Shown: piece after piece, positions 1-8,217 of the stretch
Position numbering within the stretch: position 1 is the stretch's first letter
Layout of the letters: each line of letters starts with the position of its first letter
DNA from: Maribacter sp044594925
GTDB lineage: Bacteria > Bacteroidota > Bacteroidia > Flavobacteriales > Flavobacteriaceae
Length of the DNA: 64,000 nt
Direction: 5' to 3'
Assembly (NCBI RefSeq): GCF_044594925.1
Contig: NZ_CP138991.1
Location: 620,001 to 684,000 of the forward strand
Made by a program: the position numbers and the translations under genes
The notes under the pieces: generated by a model
Database searches by the model: none
What the model was told of the DNA's origin: nothing
Seen by the model: only the letters and a program-made list of their open reading frames with translations

Positions 1-67
1 CACGTAAAAAAGCAAAAAAAAGGGAAGCCCCGAAGTTGCTCTATTTTTTTTAGAGCTTATTACCGTT
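1..67. other. Noncoding cassette NC1, partial third copy
   Basis: The first bases match 4241-4307 and 12784-12850 by eye, so the window opens inside a third copy of noncoding cassette NC1. No coding frame is convincing. It ends at TTACCGTTAAC, the same terminal sequence as the other two copies, and is followed by a different attC. Confidence 0.8.
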
Positions 68-255
68 AACGCTTGAGCTAAGCGTAGTGCGGAAGTAAGG
101 AAACTTTGCGTTTCCGTCTTAGCACGAAGCTAAAGCTTTTTGTTTAGTTTTATTTTTTCTTGTCCAAAGCTAAATCCCAAAGATTTAGCGACACAATAAA
201 TATACTCAGACCTTTCGGTTTTACCCAAAAGTCCGCATTACGTTTAGGTTTTGTT
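68..255 (-). repeat. attC-like site 1
   Basis: Runs from AAC to GTT, 188 bp. Outer arms are CTAAGCGTAGTGCGG and CCGCATTACGTTTAG; they pair on the plus strand with two G.T wobbles. Inner hairpin GGAAAC/GTTTCC; central hairpin GCTAAATC/GATTTAGC. It is the attC of the cassette with the gene at 267-665. Confidence 0.85.
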
Positions 256-266
256 GTATGCAGTTT

Positions 267-665
267 TTATTTCAATTCATGGAAAACCTTAGTGAATTCT
301 AGCTTTTCAGATACCTGCAATTCCTTTTTTTTAAATTCAAACTGCTTTAATGATAAAGGAACACTCTTACTTGCTCTAGCCACTTCAATTATATGGTAAT
401 ACGTTACATTTTTGTTCAGTCCGTTTACAGAATCTTTGGGATGGCTTTTTGCAATTATAAAATTATCATTATGTCCAACTTCAAAAACAGTTTGTTCCAC
501 AATTAGCTTAGACTGATGTTCTCCAGGAAAATACCAAATACTCATTTCGTCCAGCGTATTATTAGCAGTTAACCAATATTTGTCCGTTATCTCTTGTTCC
601 ACTAATCCGGCACCAAATAAACAAGATTGAAGCAGAATTATAAATACGACTACAAATTTTCTCAT
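267..665 (-). CDS. Cassette-borne lipoprotein, DUF3997-like
   Basis: 132 aa. The N-terminus (MRKFVVVFIILLQSC) is a hydrophobic signal ending in a lipobox-like LQSC, so an exported lipoprotein is likely. The middle (ITDKYWLTAN..., VFEVGHNDNFIIAKSHP, ..VTYYHII) recalls DUF3997-type proteins of unknown function; this is from memory and not searched. The cassette is bounded by GTTGTATGC on the left and GCATACAAC on the right, and the start lies 30 bp inside the right boundary, leaving little room for an own promoter. No function can be assigned. Confidence 0.75.
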   Translation of the reverse strand: MRKFVVVFIILLQSCLFGAGLVEQEITDKYWLTANNTLDEMSIWYFPGEHQSKLIVEQTVFEVGHNDNFIIAKSHPKDSVNGLNKNVTYYHIIEVARASKSVPLSLKQFEFKKKELQVSEKLEFTKVFHELK

Positions 666-695
666 GAGTTTATTTGGTGATTTTAAATTGCATAC

Positions 696-882
696 AACGG
701 TTTAGCTATGAACAGTACGGGAGCAAACTGACGTTTGCTTTCCGCCACGCACATAGCGAAATCTTATTGTTTTGATTTATTTTTTCCTGTCCAGAGCAAA
801 ATCCATAAGATTTTGCGGTCTCTATAAAAATACGCAAACCTAGCGATTACACCCGAAGCCCGTATTGTTTATAGGTTTTGTT
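696..882 (-). repeat. attC-like site 2
   Basis: 187 bp, AAC to GTT. Outer arms CTATGAACAGTACGGG and CCCGTATTGTTTATAG (14 of 16 Watson-Crick, two G.T on the plus strand). Inner hairpin GCAAAC/GTTTGC; central hairpin GCAAAATC/GATTTTGC. Commonest subtype in this array. Confidence 0.9.
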
Positions 883-893
883 GTACACAGTAC

Positions 894-1439
894 TTATTTC
901 CACTTTGCTATTAATTCAGTTACACCGTTTTTAATTCCGTTATAATATTTTTCGTTTTTAAACTCGGGAACAATTGTGCTATCAATTACTATTTTACAAA
1001 TTTCGTCAGTCAGAATTAATTCCGTTCCAGTTCCAGTTGCGATTCCGATTTCTCTTATCGGATTACAAAGAACAATGACAAGTCCATTATCTTTCTCGGC
1101 ATTACCAACGCCCCATTTTTGTCCTAAATCAGTTGCGTATTTTTGGATTTCATTATATGGTTTTATACTATCAACAGTTACAACTACAATTTGTCTTGTG
1201 GTTTCAATTTCGTAATCGTAAAGAATTTTAGAGAGTTCAGTCCGTTGTGACTCCGTAAAGATTTGCCCATAATCATTGATTATTCCAATCGATTCAGGCA
1301 AATCGGCTTTTTTCATTTCTGAAAAATCAAACACCACTTTTGGCGCATCAGTTTTTGGTTCTGTTTTTTCAGGTTGCGATGATTTACAACTAGAAAGTGT
1401 CAGAAAAACTAAAATGGTTAATTGGAAAAATAGTTTCAT
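894..1439 (-). CDS. TPM-domain lipoprotein
   Basis: The start is set at the ATG giving MKLFFQLTILVFLTLSSC, a lipoprotein signal; the longer frame would begin 15 bp upstream at the cassette boundary. The mature part (GIINDYGQIFTESQRTELSK...TRQIVVVTVDSIKPYNEIQKYA..GQKWGVG..KDNGLVIVL) fits the TPM fold (TLP18.3/Psb32/MOLO-1), found in periplasmic or membrane-anchored proteins, sometimes with phosphatase activity. Length about 181 aa, a single domain without the C-terminal membrane helix of some relatives. Cassette ends are GTTGTACAC and GTGTACAAC. The role in a mobile cassette is unknown. Confidence 0.8.
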   Translation of the reverse strand: MKLFFQLTILVFLTLSSCKSSQPEKTEPKTDAPKVVFDFSEMKKADLPESIGIINDYGQIFTESQRTELSKILYDYEIETTRQIVVVTVDSIKPYNEIQKYATDLGQKWGVGNAEKDNGLVIVLCNPIREIGIATGTGTELILTDEICKIVIDSTIVPEFKNEKYYNGIKNGVTELIAKWK

Positions 1440-1452
1440 CAGTATTGTGTAC

Positions 1453-1640
1453 AACGGTTGGGCTAAGCGCAGTGCGGTAGTAAGGAAACTTTTCGTTTCC
1501 GTCTGCGCACGAAGCTAAAGCTTATTGTTTAGTTTTATTTTTTCTTGTCCAAAGCTAAATCCAAAAGATTTAGCGACATTATAAATATGCACAGACCTTT
1601 CGGTTAAGCCCTAAAATCCGCATTACGTTTAGGCTTTGTT
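1453..1640 (-). repeat. attC-like site 3
   Basis: 188 bp. Central hairpin GCTAAATC/GATTTAGC; inner hairpin GGAAAC/GTTTCC; outer arms as in site 1. Confidence 0.85.
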
Positions 1641-1648
1641 GTAAGTAG

Positions 1649-1999
1649 TTATTTTATTCGTCTCATTTCCCATTCCCATTCTCCTCCGCCATTTGATCCC
1701 ACTCCTTCAATTAAATCAATCGATATAATTTTGCCCTTATATTTTGCAAATCCATCATTGTATTCAAATTTTAATTTGTTTTTTCTTTGCTTCCATTGGT
1801 CATTATGCGGAGTTGATTCATTAGGATGAGTGGTCTTTATTTTTTCATTTTCTAAAAACTCAATTTTATAGGTCCAATCTTCATCGGTATATTCCCAAGT
1901 AGTTCCTGTTAAATCAAAGAACAAAGGATTTGATTTGTTAAGACTCTTACAGCTTATAAAAAAAGAAAACAACAAAATTGAAAATAAGATTTTTTTCAT
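1649..1999 (-). CDS. Small cassette lipoprotein
   Basis: 116 aa with a clear lipoprotein signal (MKKILFSILLFSFFISC). The rest starts with LTGTTWEYTDEDWTYKIEFLENEKI, the strand-rich pattern of small lipocalin-like Bacteroidota lipoproteins that begin 'G.W' (inference only). It ends in WEWEMRRIK. Start 10 bp inside the cassette boundary (GTTGTAAGTA / TACTTACAAC). No specific function recognised. Confidence 0.75.
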   Translation of the reverse strand: MKKILFSILLFSFFISCKSLNKSNPLFFDLTGTTWEYTDEDWTYKIEFLENEKIKTTHPNESTPHNDQWKQRKNKLKFEYNDGFAKYKGKIISIDLIEGVGSNGGGEWEWEMRRIK

Positions 2000-2009
2000 A
2001 ATTACTTAC

Positions 2010-2136
2010 AACGTGTTTGTGTATGGTTAGTTGCGTGTTTCAGCAACTAATTTAGTAAACAAAAACGAACGCGAGAAAATTCCGAAGGAATTTTCCAAAT
2101 AGACAACGACCAAAGCAATTAATTATACACGGTGTT
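2010..2136 (-). repeat. attC-like site 4, short type
   Basis: 127 bp. Outer arms GTGTATGGTTAGTTGC and GCAATTAATTATACAC pair on the plus strand with three G.T wobbles. A single inner hairpin GAAAATTCC/GGAATTTTC. No similarity to the long type between the arms, but the same end logic (AACG...GTT). Confidence 0.8.
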
Positions 2137-2150
2137 AGGTGCAGTTTTTA

Positions 2151-2534
2151 TTATTCAGAGTCTTTTCCGTTGTCATTTTCCTTATTTCCATATAAGTCTT
2201 TCTTATATTTCTTAACATCTCTTTTTGCTAATTCAACAATTCGTTTATTATTTTCTTTGTGTTTCTCTATATCTCTTTTTATTCTAGCACTCATTGTTTT
2301 CTTAATCTCTTTTGTAGTACTACAATTCGAACACCACCAATATTCTTTTTTATTATCTTTTAATTTCGATTCCGTTTTCTTTCCGCAATTTGAGCAATTC
2401 CGTTCGTCAGTTTCATTTTCAAATGCTCGATAATTACAATTTCCGCAATCCCAAATAGTAAGAGGTGATTCGTCCTCGTCCACTTTCCAGTTAAAGCTAT
2501 CCACTTTGAATTTCGGACAGATTTGAGTTGCCAT
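2151..2534 (-). CDS. Zinc-ribbon protein, cassette-borne
   Basis: 127 aa, no signal peptide, cytoplasmic. Three CxxC knuckles (DCGNCNY, NCSNCGK, WCSNCST) within residues about 29-73 suggest one or two zinc-ribbon folds; the C-terminal third is a charged, probably helical or coiled segment (KRDIEKHKENNKRIVELAKRDVKKYKKD). Second gene of a two-gene cassette, 4 bp after the upstream gene at 2539-2814. DNA or RNA binding is possible but not shown. Confidence 0.75.
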   Translation of the reverse strand: MATQICPKFKVDSFNWKVDEDESPLTIWDCGNCNYRAFENETDERNCSNCGKKTESKLKDNKKEYWWCSNCSTTKEIKKTMSARIKRDIEKHKENNKRIVELAKRDVKKYKKDLYGNKENDNGKDSE

Positions 2535-2538
2535 AATA

Positions 2539-2814
2539 TTATTTTTTAAAGTTATTCCACCATTCTAATACTTCTAAAGTCATTTTGTCCGAGTCAATAT
2601 GTTCAATAGAAAACCCGTAATTATTAGTCAACTCAAATTGTATGACTTTCGAAATTTTAAATTTATCAGAACCTTTATATAATTGACTAAGAAATAGATG
2701 ATTAATAGAGTCGAATTCGTCATCTGGCGAGTCAGGTATTAATTCCCACGAGTTAATTATTTCTCTTAACTCACTAAATCCTCTTTTATATTCTTTCTTT
2801 AATCGAGAGTTCAT
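2539..2814 (-). CDS. Small acidic cassette protein
   Basis: First gene of the two-gene cassette GTTAGGTGC...GCACCTAAC. A longer frame starting at GTG (2826) overlaps the cassette boundary, so the ATG at 2814 (MNSRLKKEYKRGFSELREIINSWELIPDSPDDEFDSINHLF) is preferred. About 91 aa, helical, acidic; the pattern 'ELREIINSWELIPDSP.DEFD.INH' is seen in several small Bacteroidota proteins of unknown role. The following zinc-ribbon gene starts 4 bp later, so the two are probably translationally linked. Confidence 0.65.
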   Translation of the reverse strand: MNSRLKKEYKRGFSELREIINSWELIPDSPDDEFDSINHLFLSQLYKGSDKFKISKVIQFELTNNYGFSIEHIDSDKMTLEVLEWWNNFKK

Positions 2815-2828
2815 TTCAAATTGCACCT

Positions 2829-3019
2829 AACGGTTTGGCTAAGAACAGTACGGGGGCAAACTCGCGTTTGCTTTCCGTTTATCACTTAGCCAAAACCTTT
2901 TGTTTTGGTTTTAATTTTTTTCTTTTAAAATCCCAAAATCCTAATGTTTTGGCGGACTTTATAAAAATGCGCAAACCATTCGGTAAACCCCAAAGCCCGT
3001 ATTGTTTTTAGGCTTTGTT
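2829..3019 (-). repeat. attC-like site 5
   Basis: 191 bp. Outer arms CTAAGAACAGTACGGG and CCCGTATTGTTTTTAG, two G.T on the plus strand. Inner hairpin GCAAAC/GTTTGC; central hairpin shifted, CCAAAA/TTTTGG. Confidence 0.85.
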
Positions 3020-3034
3020 GTGCGCTGGCTTTTT

Positions 3035-3697
3035 TTATTGCAGTCCATAATGCGGAAGTCCTTCATCTCCGTCCGACAGACCTTTTTTAAGGACTTTTAA
3101 GATTTTCAAAATTCGAATACCAATATCGTTAAACGCAATAAAGTCCATCTTTTGAATTTCAAATTTATGGTTGTGAATTAGTTCATTTCTTAAATTCCAA
3201 AATTTCCGCAACAATTTAGCGGTATCATAGTCTATTACGTTTTCCGTTCCGAGTTTTTCAATCATTCTCCCAACGGATAACGGTCGTTTTTCAGTCGATT
3301 TGAAATGTCGTTCGAAAATAATCCTGAGAGTTTTTTCAATCTCAACCGATAATCTTATCAAGTCCGTCGAATAATCATCGGTAATTTGATACAATTCTTC
3401 GTTGTCATCAATCACAGGTGCGCCCAGTCCAACGGGTCCATCTGTTTCTACTTCTAGATTTTCTTCTACCTTTTCCGTCTCTTCATTGAGTTCTTGCAAT
3501 TCTAGCTCAAAACTCCCAAGTTTTATTTTTTTTGCCTTCTCAAATAATTTCTCTGGGTTTTTAATTAAAAGAGCTAAAGTTCCAATTGCTAGAAGCGATA
3601 CGGAAATCAAATCAAAAGTCAGCTTTGGAAAAAACATTCTAAAGATGATTACCGCTAGACAGACAATTGCGATTATGTATTTTGAATACTTGTTCAT
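3035..3697 (-). CDS. Membrane protein with HEPN-like C-terminal domain
   Basis: 220 aa. Two membrane segments at about residues 7-21 and 29-44, then an acidic linker (EELNEETEKVEENLEVETD) and a helical domain from about 105. The C-terminal domain contains FWNLRNELIHNH, which fits the RX4H signature of HEPN nucleases and related helical domains, preceded by helices typical of that fold (DLIRLSVEIEKTLRIIFERHF). HEPN domains are frequent in toxins and abortive-infection proteins, so a membrane-tethered effector is an attractive but unproven idea. Single-gene cassette with ends GTTGTGCGC / GCGCACAAC. Confidence 0.7.
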   Translation of the reverse strand: MNKYSKYIIAIVCLAVIIFRMFFPKLTFDLISVSLLAIGTLALLIKNPEKLFEKAKKIKLGSFELELQELNEETEKVEENLEVETDGPVGLGAPVIDDNEELYQITDDYSTDLIRLSVEIEKTLRIIFERHFKSTEKRPLSVGRMIEKLGTENVIDYDTAKLLRKFWNLRNELIHNHKFEIQKMDFIAFNDIGIRILKILKVLKKGLSDGDEGLPHYGLQ

Positions 3698-3716
3698 ATT
3701 TTTTTAGCTTGCGCAC

Positions 3717-3906
3717 AACGCCGAAGCTATGATTAGTGCGGAATTAAGTAGGAACTGTACTTATTTCAAAACACCAAGCCAAAGCATTTTTTTTGCGTTT
3801 ATTTTTTTTGTTATTAAATGCCAAATCAAACTGATTTGGCGACATCATAAATATAGACAAACCATTTTATTAAACCACAGACCTAGCATTACACATAGGT
3901 ATTGTT
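3717..3906 (-). repeat. attC-like site 6
   Basis: 190 bp; identical by eye to site 16. Inner hairpin AAGTA/TACTT; central hairpin GCCAAATC/GATTTGGC. It is a C:G version of the covarying third stem position. Confidence 0.85.
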
Positions 3907-4307
3907 AGCGGTATTATGCAACCCGAACCATAGCTGTTAAAGACAAGTGAAACTAACCATCCGCGTAGATTTTGCCGCATTTTCCATCGGGCGACCAAAT
4001 TGGCGGACACAAATAAAAGAAGTTCGGTTTAAAGGGATTTGGCAAGTAATGGCGAACCAAAAGTCCGTCTGCGTTATGTTTGCGTACAGATTGCGTGCTG
4101 GCGGCAAAAGGGCATGCCCCGCAAGCTGCTCTTTTATACAAACCCGAACCAAACGATTTAGATATGCTTAAAATACTAAAACCTTGGATTTTTTGCTTTT
4201 ATCGATAAACGTATTACTTGCGAACAGAATGTCCGTCTAGCACGTAAAAAAGCAAAAAAAAGGGAAGCCCCGAAGTTGCTCTATTTTTTTTAGAGCTTAT
4301 TACCGTT
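3907..4307. other. Noncoding cassette NC1, copy b
   Basis: About 400 bp without a credible gene. Frames of 60-75 codons exist on both strands, but they overlap each other and are rich in Cys, Arg and Trp. It contains several TTGCG and GTCCGTCTGCG words related to the repeat module of other noncoding cassettes. Terminal repeats GTTAGCGGTA and TTACCGTTAAC match with one mismatch. Identical by eye to 12450-12850. Confidence 0.75.
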
Positions 4308-4492
4308 AACGTCTCGGCTATGCTTAGTGCGGGGCGGAAATCCAGCGGATTTCCTGTCTTGCGCTAAGCTAAACCTTTGGGTTTCGCTTTTCCTTTTTTG
4401 TCCAAAGCTAAATCCCAAAGATTTAGCGACATCATAAAGATACACAGAACTTGGCGTTAAAACCTAAGCCCGCATTAAGTATAGGCATTGTT
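4308..4492 (-). repeat. attC-like site 7
   Basis: 185 bp; same as site 18. Inner hairpin GGAAATCC/GGATTTCC; central GCTAAATC/GATTTAGC. Travels with noncoding cassette NC2. Confidence 0.85.
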
Positions 4493-4845
4493 GTAATTAG
4501 TGGTTTTGCGTTCTGATTGGCACGTTTTAGTTCGTAATTACTGCGTACAGATTGGTTGTATTGATAAACAATAAAACAAGTCCATTTACATAGCTGTTGC
4601 GTACGAGTAAGGTCCATCTGCGCAAACTAGCTAAGAAGTCCATCTGCGCAACAATTAGATAGGAGTGAAGTCCATTTGCGCAAAGTTGTTCAGAAATCCA
4701 TTTGCGCAAACTTGCTGTCCATTTGCGTTTAGATTGAAAATAATTTTATAAAATCAATACATTTTTACGCAATAATCCGCTCTGTTTTTTAGAATCAGAT
4801 TACGCATTTTTGAGGTTGGTAAATTGTTTTTTTACCATTAATTAC
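4493..4845. other. Noncoding cassette NC2, copy a, with GTCCAT repeats
   Basis: About 350 bp with no convincing gene. Between 4579 and 4732 there are six imperfect copies of GTCCATYTGCGCAA, with spacers such as ACTAGCTAAGAA and CAATTAGATAGGAGTGAA. Overlapping open frames here simply translate the repeat. Ends GTTGTAATTA / TAATTACAAC. A second copy lies at 13735-14087. Confidence 0.75.
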
Positions 4846-5032
4846 AACGGTGCGGCTATGATTAGTGCGGCGCAGAAATCCAGCGGATTTCCAGCTACGC
4901 GCTAAGCAAAAGCTTTTGGTTTTGTTTTTTCTTTTTTTGTTCGAAAGCAAAATCCCAAAGATTTTGCGACTATATAAATATACACAGACCTTGGCGTAAA
5001 ACCCGAAGTCCGTATTAATTATAGGCATTGTT
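4846..5032 (-). repeat. attC-like site 8
   Basis: 187 bp; same as site 17. Outer arms CTATGATTAGTGCGG and CCGTATTAATTATAG, G.T pairs on the plus strand. Inner hairpin GAAATCC/GGATTTC; central GCAAAATC/GATTTTGC. Travels with the RDD gene. Confidence 0.85.
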
Positions 5033-5043
5033 ACCATACGTTT

Positions 5044-5526
5044 TTATTTTGCGTCTGATTCGCTTTTAACAACCACAGTTTTTGCCCACATATCGCCAAG
5101 CCTTTGATTTAATTCTGAATTTTTTATAATGATTATCGCTACGAGTCCAAAAAAGATCATATCAATAGGGTCAAGTAGATGTCTTTTAAAAGATTGTCCA
5201 AAAGTTGGCTTGTCCATGTAGTTACCCCAATTTTGTCCATCTGCGTCTTTTTTAATTGATTTTGGCATTAGTCCAACGATTCCATTTCCGAGAGTTGCTC
5301 CAAAAAATTGCTCAAGTCCAACCGTCATAAGCAACCAAAATAATATTGGTCCAAGAGCCGGAAGTCCATTTATAGTGAAACCTCCATCGCCGTCTGGTTG
5401 TCCAAATTGATAACCGTAGATAAAAAAGAAAGTATATATAATTAAGTAGTCTATAAAACCTGCAAGAAATCTTTTTCCAATTGAAGATTCGGTTTTTATT
5501 TCGGATAAAGTTTGGTTGGTGTTCAT
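5044..5526 (-). CDS. RDD family membrane protein, copy 1
   Basis: About 160 aa from the ATG at 5526 (MNTNQTLSEIKTE); the frame is open further upstream only because it reads through the attC. The RDD signature is present: IGKRFLAGFIDYLIIY near residue 15 and LNQRLGDMWAKTVVV near the C-terminus, with about three membrane segments. RDD proteins are small membrane proteins of uncertain function; some act in Na+ (Li+, K+)/H+ antiport or as accessory proteins. The same gene with the same attC recurs at 13049-13531. Cassette ends GTTACCATAC / GTATGGTAAC. Confidence 0.85.
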   Translation of the reverse strand: MNTNQTLSEIKTESSIGKRFLAGFIDYLIIYTFFFIYGYQFGQPDGDGGFTINGLPALGPILFWLLMTVGLEQFFGATLGNGIVGLMPKSIKKDADGQNWGNYMDKPTFGQSFKRHLLDPIDMIFFGLVAIIIIKNSELNQRLGDMWAKTVVVKSESDAK

Positions 5527-5544
5527 ATGTTCAAAATGTATGGT

Positions 5545-5731
5545 AACGGTTGAGCTATGAACAGTACGGGAGCAAACTAGCGTTTGCTTTCCGCCACGCA
5601 CAAAGCGAAATCTTATTGTTTTGATTTATTTTTTCCTGTTCAGAGCAAAATCCATAAGATTTTGCGGACTTTATAAAAATACACAAACCTTTCGATTAAG
5701 CCCGAAGCCCGTATTGTTTATAGGTGTTGTT
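5545..5731 (-). repeat. attC-like site 9
   Basis: 187 bp. Inner hairpin GCAAAC/GTTTGC; central GCAAAATC/GATTTTGC; outer arms as in site 2. Confidence 0.85.
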
Positions 5732-5774
5732 GTAAAACGTTTTTTCTCGGTAAGAATTGAAGTACACTTTTGCT

Positions 5775-6335
5775 CTATTCAGGTATGTATTCATACTTTT
5801 TTAATTTGTCTAATTCTTCGTCAATATACTTTCGCCATTCTTGTTGTTTCGCTTTACTGAACGAAACCTGCTTATCGTAATCTTTCTGCACTTGTCTACA
5901 TTGTTCTAATATTTTCTCAGAGAAATCATTGTAAACATAACTTTCATAAATGTTTTTATCGGTAAAAGCTTCAAATCCGATTCTCATTTTTCTAATATAT
6001 AACTCTTTAATATCAAAATGTAATTGCTCGTGAACCAATAAAAGGCTATCATTCGATATAGACCAGGAGAGAGTCTTGTAGAAATAATTAAGAGGATATG
6101 GAACCTTATTTCCATTTTTATCCGTTCTATGAATAAACACAGGTCCAGTTGCAGTTTCGGCTGCCGTATGAACTCCATATTTATTTTTTGGAATTTTTGA
6201 AACCCCATTAAAGTCTTTCCAATTTAAAGGGCGGAGTTTTGTCCACAGAAGTAAAGTGTCATTTTCTGACACTATTTCTTGTCCAAAAGATAGAAATCCA
6301 ATTAAGAACGTTATGACAAAGAGTGCTTTTTTCAA
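5775..6335 (-). CDS. Secreted DUF922-like putative zinc protease
   Basis: 186 aa. N-terminal signal peptide (MKKALFVITFLIGFLSFGQ). The order of motifs, LRPLNWKDFNGV, then LLVHEQLHFDI near the middle, then a basic helical tail with QQEWRKYIDEEL, fits the DUF922 group of predicted secreted zinc-dependent proteases. HEQLH supplies the HExxH metal-binding histidines and catalytic glutamate. Function inferred from motif only. Single-gene cassette, ends GTTGTAAAAC / GTTTTACAAC. Confidence 0.75.
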   Translation of the reverse strand: MKKALFVITFLIGFLSFGQEIVSENDTLLLWTKLRPLNWKDFNGVSKIPKNKYGVHTAAETATGPVFIHRTDKNGNKVPYPLNYFYKTLSWSISNDSLLLVHEQLHFDIKELYIRKMRIGFEAFTDKNIYESYVYNDFSEKILEQCRQVQKDYDKQVSFSKAKQQEWRKYIDEELDKLKKYEYIPE

Positions 6336-6345
6336 AATGTTTTAC

Positions 6346-6533
6346 AACGGTTTAGCTATGAACAGTACGAGAGCAAACTAGCGTTTACTTTCCGCCACGC
6401 ACGTAGCAAAATCTTTTTGTTTTGTTTTTTCTTTTCCTTGTTTAAAGCAAAATCCCAAAGATTTTGCGGACATCATAAAAATACGCAAACCCTGCGAACA
6501 AACCCGAAACCCGTATTGTTTATAGGTTTTGTT
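6346..6533 (-). repeat. attC-like site 10
   Basis: 188 bp, same as site 34. Central hairpin GCAAAATC/GATTTTGC; inner hairpin GCAAAC/GTTTAC has one mismatch. Confidence 0.85.
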
Positions 6534-6537
6534 GTCA

Positions 6538-7002
6538 TTAGTTTTTCTTTAGTCTGCTTAGAATATCAATCTCATCAGTTTCTAAATTTTTAATAGGCAG
6601 ATATATTCCTTGTTTTGATTTTGTCTTTAACACAAAATATGTTTTTCTTTTTAGAACCTTTTCCAATTCAGAGTAATCCAGTTCAGATTTACTCTTTCCA
6701 GATTGTATTATGATTTTGTCAGATTCAATATGGTAATTATGGTCAAAATTTTTGAACCAAGCCTTTTGAGTTAAAATGGTTATGAAGGGTTTTAGTAAAT
6801 AATATACTCCGAAAAACATCATAAAACCAGAGTAGCTTATTCCAGGTTTAGAATTGCCATTCATATACATATAGAAACCCATTATCAGAATTAATGGACC
6901 CGCTACAATTCTTAAAATTGAGTAATAAGTTCCATAACCAAAATAGTATTCATTTAGGAATATTTTGATTTTTTCAGATTGAGTTATTTTCTGGTTGTTC
7001 AC
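6538..7002 (-). CDS. YcxB-like two-TM membrane protein, copy 1
   Basis: 154 aa. A short cytoplasmic N-terminus, two membrane segments (about 30-47 and 55-73) and a C-terminal soluble strand-rich domain (YHIESDKIIIQSGKSKSELDYSELEKVLKRKTYFVLKTKSKQGIYLPIKNL) give the layout of YcxB-like proteins. Function unknown. The stop lies immediately inside the left cassette boundary. Identical by eye to 24660-25124 including the 170-bp leader and the attC, but with different neighbours. Confidence 0.8.
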   Translation of the reverse strand: MNNQKITQSEKIKIFLNEYYFGYGTYYSILRIVAGPLILIMGFYMYMNGNSKPGISYSGFMMFFGVYYLLKPFITILTQKAWFKNFDHNYHIESDKIIIQSGKSKSELDYSELEKVLKRKTYFVLKTKSKQGIYLPIKNLETDEIDILSRLKKN

Positions 7003-7174
7003 GAATATATTTTTATAGCATTCAGATTGGAAATTCCATTTGCGAAAACTTGCTCAAAAGTCCATCTACGTTCAGATTACGCTTGAGTAAGAAGTCCATT
7101 CGCAGTATTCAATTTTAATACTATTAACTATTATTAAAAAATTCAACTTTGGCAAGAACTTCAAAATTAATGAC
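7003..7174. other. Leader of the YcxB-like cassette with GTCCAT repeats
   Basis: About 170 bp between the start codon and the cassette end. It contains TCCATTTGCG, GTCCATCTACG and GTCCATTCGC, degenerate copies of the motif in noncoding cassettes NC2 and NC4, then an AT-rich stretch. It is the only long 5' leader among these cassettes, so it could hold a promoter; none was recognised. Confidence 0.6.
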
Positions 7175-7361
7175 AACGGTTGAGCTATGAACAGTACGGG
7201 AGCAAACTAGCGTTTGCTTTCCGCCACGCACGTAGCGAAATCTTTTGGTTTTGTTTTATTTTTTTACTGTCAAAAGCGAAATCCCAAAGATTTCGCGACC
7301 TTCTAAAAATACGCAAACCTTTCGATTAAGCCAGAAGCCCGTATTGTTTATAGGTTTTGTT
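7175..7361 (-). repeat. attC-like site 11
   Basis: 187 bp. Central hairpin GCGAAATC/GATTTCGC (a G:C version of the covarying pair); inner hairpin GCAAAC/GTTTGC. Confidence 0.85.
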
Positions 7362-7369
7362 GTAAACAG

Positions 7370-7528
7370 TTATTTTTCCGGTTCTGTAATTGAATATTCC
7401 GTGTATTTGTCATAAGCCATGACATCAAATACTTTAGATTGTCCAGTTTTCAACCATTTTTTATAAATCAGTTTACCGTTCATATAAACGTAAAGTTCGT
7501 TGTCTTTTGTCTCTTTTGTGAAAGCCAT
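7370..7528 (-). CDS. 52-aa cassette microprotein
   Basis: Translates as 52 residues starting MAFTKETKDNELYVYMNGKL and ending SITEPEK before TAA; too short for usual ORF cut-offs. It lies 8 bp after the membrane-protein gene at 7537-8007 and inside the same cassette ends (GTTGTAAACA / TGTTTACAAC), so it is probably the second gene of a two-gene cassette. It has no signal or membrane segment; the pattern suggests a small all-beta protein. Function unknown. Confidence 0.6.
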   Translation of the reverse strand: MAFTKETKDNELYVYMNGKLIYKKWLKTGQSKVFDVMAYDKYTEYSITEPEK

Positions 7529-7536
7529 ATTCTGTT

Positions 7537-8007
7537 CTAAATTTTAATTTTTTCTTGAATATATTTTTCTATTAATTCTTTGTCCGACTTATTTTTTAAA
7601 ATCAGCAAATCGTGATTTTTATGAGTACGATAAGACATAAGAAACTTATTTTTTCCGCTCCGATTTAGTTCAGAGTATTCAAGTCCATTCGGGTCAAACT
7701 TATCAGTTATCAAATCCATTTTTTGAGTCCGATTAAGCAGTTTTTTCAACAGGGTCATTTTTCCGCTTTTCTCATCAATTTCTATTTCTGAATAGTAAAT
7801 CCATGATGCAAATCGATAGAATGTGTAGCCAATTAAACTTAATACCGCAACAAAAATTCCAACACCTAATCCAAGAAAGTAAATTAGAAATATAAACGAA
7901 GCTGAAGACCAAATTAGCAGTTCTGTCCATTTGAAGGGAATTCTATTACTCAATGTATGAACGTCTCCATTTTTGGAGAATCTAAAATAATCTTCGTGTT
8001 CGTTCAT
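7537..8007 (-). CDS. Two-TM cassette membrane protein
   Basis: 156 aa. A short N-terminus (MNEHEDYFRFSKNGDVHTL), two membrane helices at about residues 28-66, then a soluble domain rich in charged strands (YYSEIEIDEKSGKMTLLKKLLNRTQKMDLITDKFDPNGLEYSE), resembling PH-like domains of small bacterial membrane proteins. First gene of its cassette; start 11 bp inside the boundary. No named family assigned. Confidence 0.7.
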   Translation of the reverse strand: MNEHEDYFRFSKNGDVHTLSNRIPFKWTELLIWSSASFIFLIYFLGLGVGIFVAVLSLIGYTFYRFASWIYYSEIEIDEKSGKMTLLKKLLNRTQKMDLITDKFDPNGLEYSELNRSGKNKFLMSYRTHKNHDLLILKNKSDKELIEKYIQEKIKI

Positions 8008-8017
8008 AATTGTTTAC

Positions 8018-8204
8018 AACGGTTGAGCTATGAACAGTACGAGAGCAAACTGGTGTTTGCTTTCCGCCACGCACATAGCGAAATCTTTTTGTTTTGTTTT
8101 TTCTTTTTTTGTGTCAAAGCGAAATCCCAAAGATTTCGCGACCTCATAAAAATACGCAAACCTTTCGTTAATGCCCGAAGCTCTTATTGTTTATAGGTTT
8201 TGTT
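8018..8204 (-). repeat. attC-like site 12
   Basis: 187 bp. Central hairpin GCGAAATC/GATTTCGC; inner hairpin GCAAAC/GTTTGC with loop TGGT. Confidence 0.85.
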
Positions 8205-8217
8205 GTGTGTAGTGTTT

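Noticed and set aside
160..399. Plus-strand ORFs starting in attC sites (also near 5621, 7957, 14752, 22008)
   Set aside because: They translate the attC hairpins (recurrent AKSQRF...RPF pattern), overlap real minus-strand genes and have no independent support.
696..882. attC sites as promoters
   Set aside because: I looked for TTTG and TAnnTTTG at the 19-21 bp spacing in the gene-proximal half; only poor matches such as TACTGTTC, so not annotated.
3937..4171. Three overlapping 62-74 codon ORFs in NC1 (and the copy near 12480)
   Set aside because: They lie on both strands of the same DNA with Cys/Arg/Trp-rich composition; duplication of the cassette explains their recurrence.
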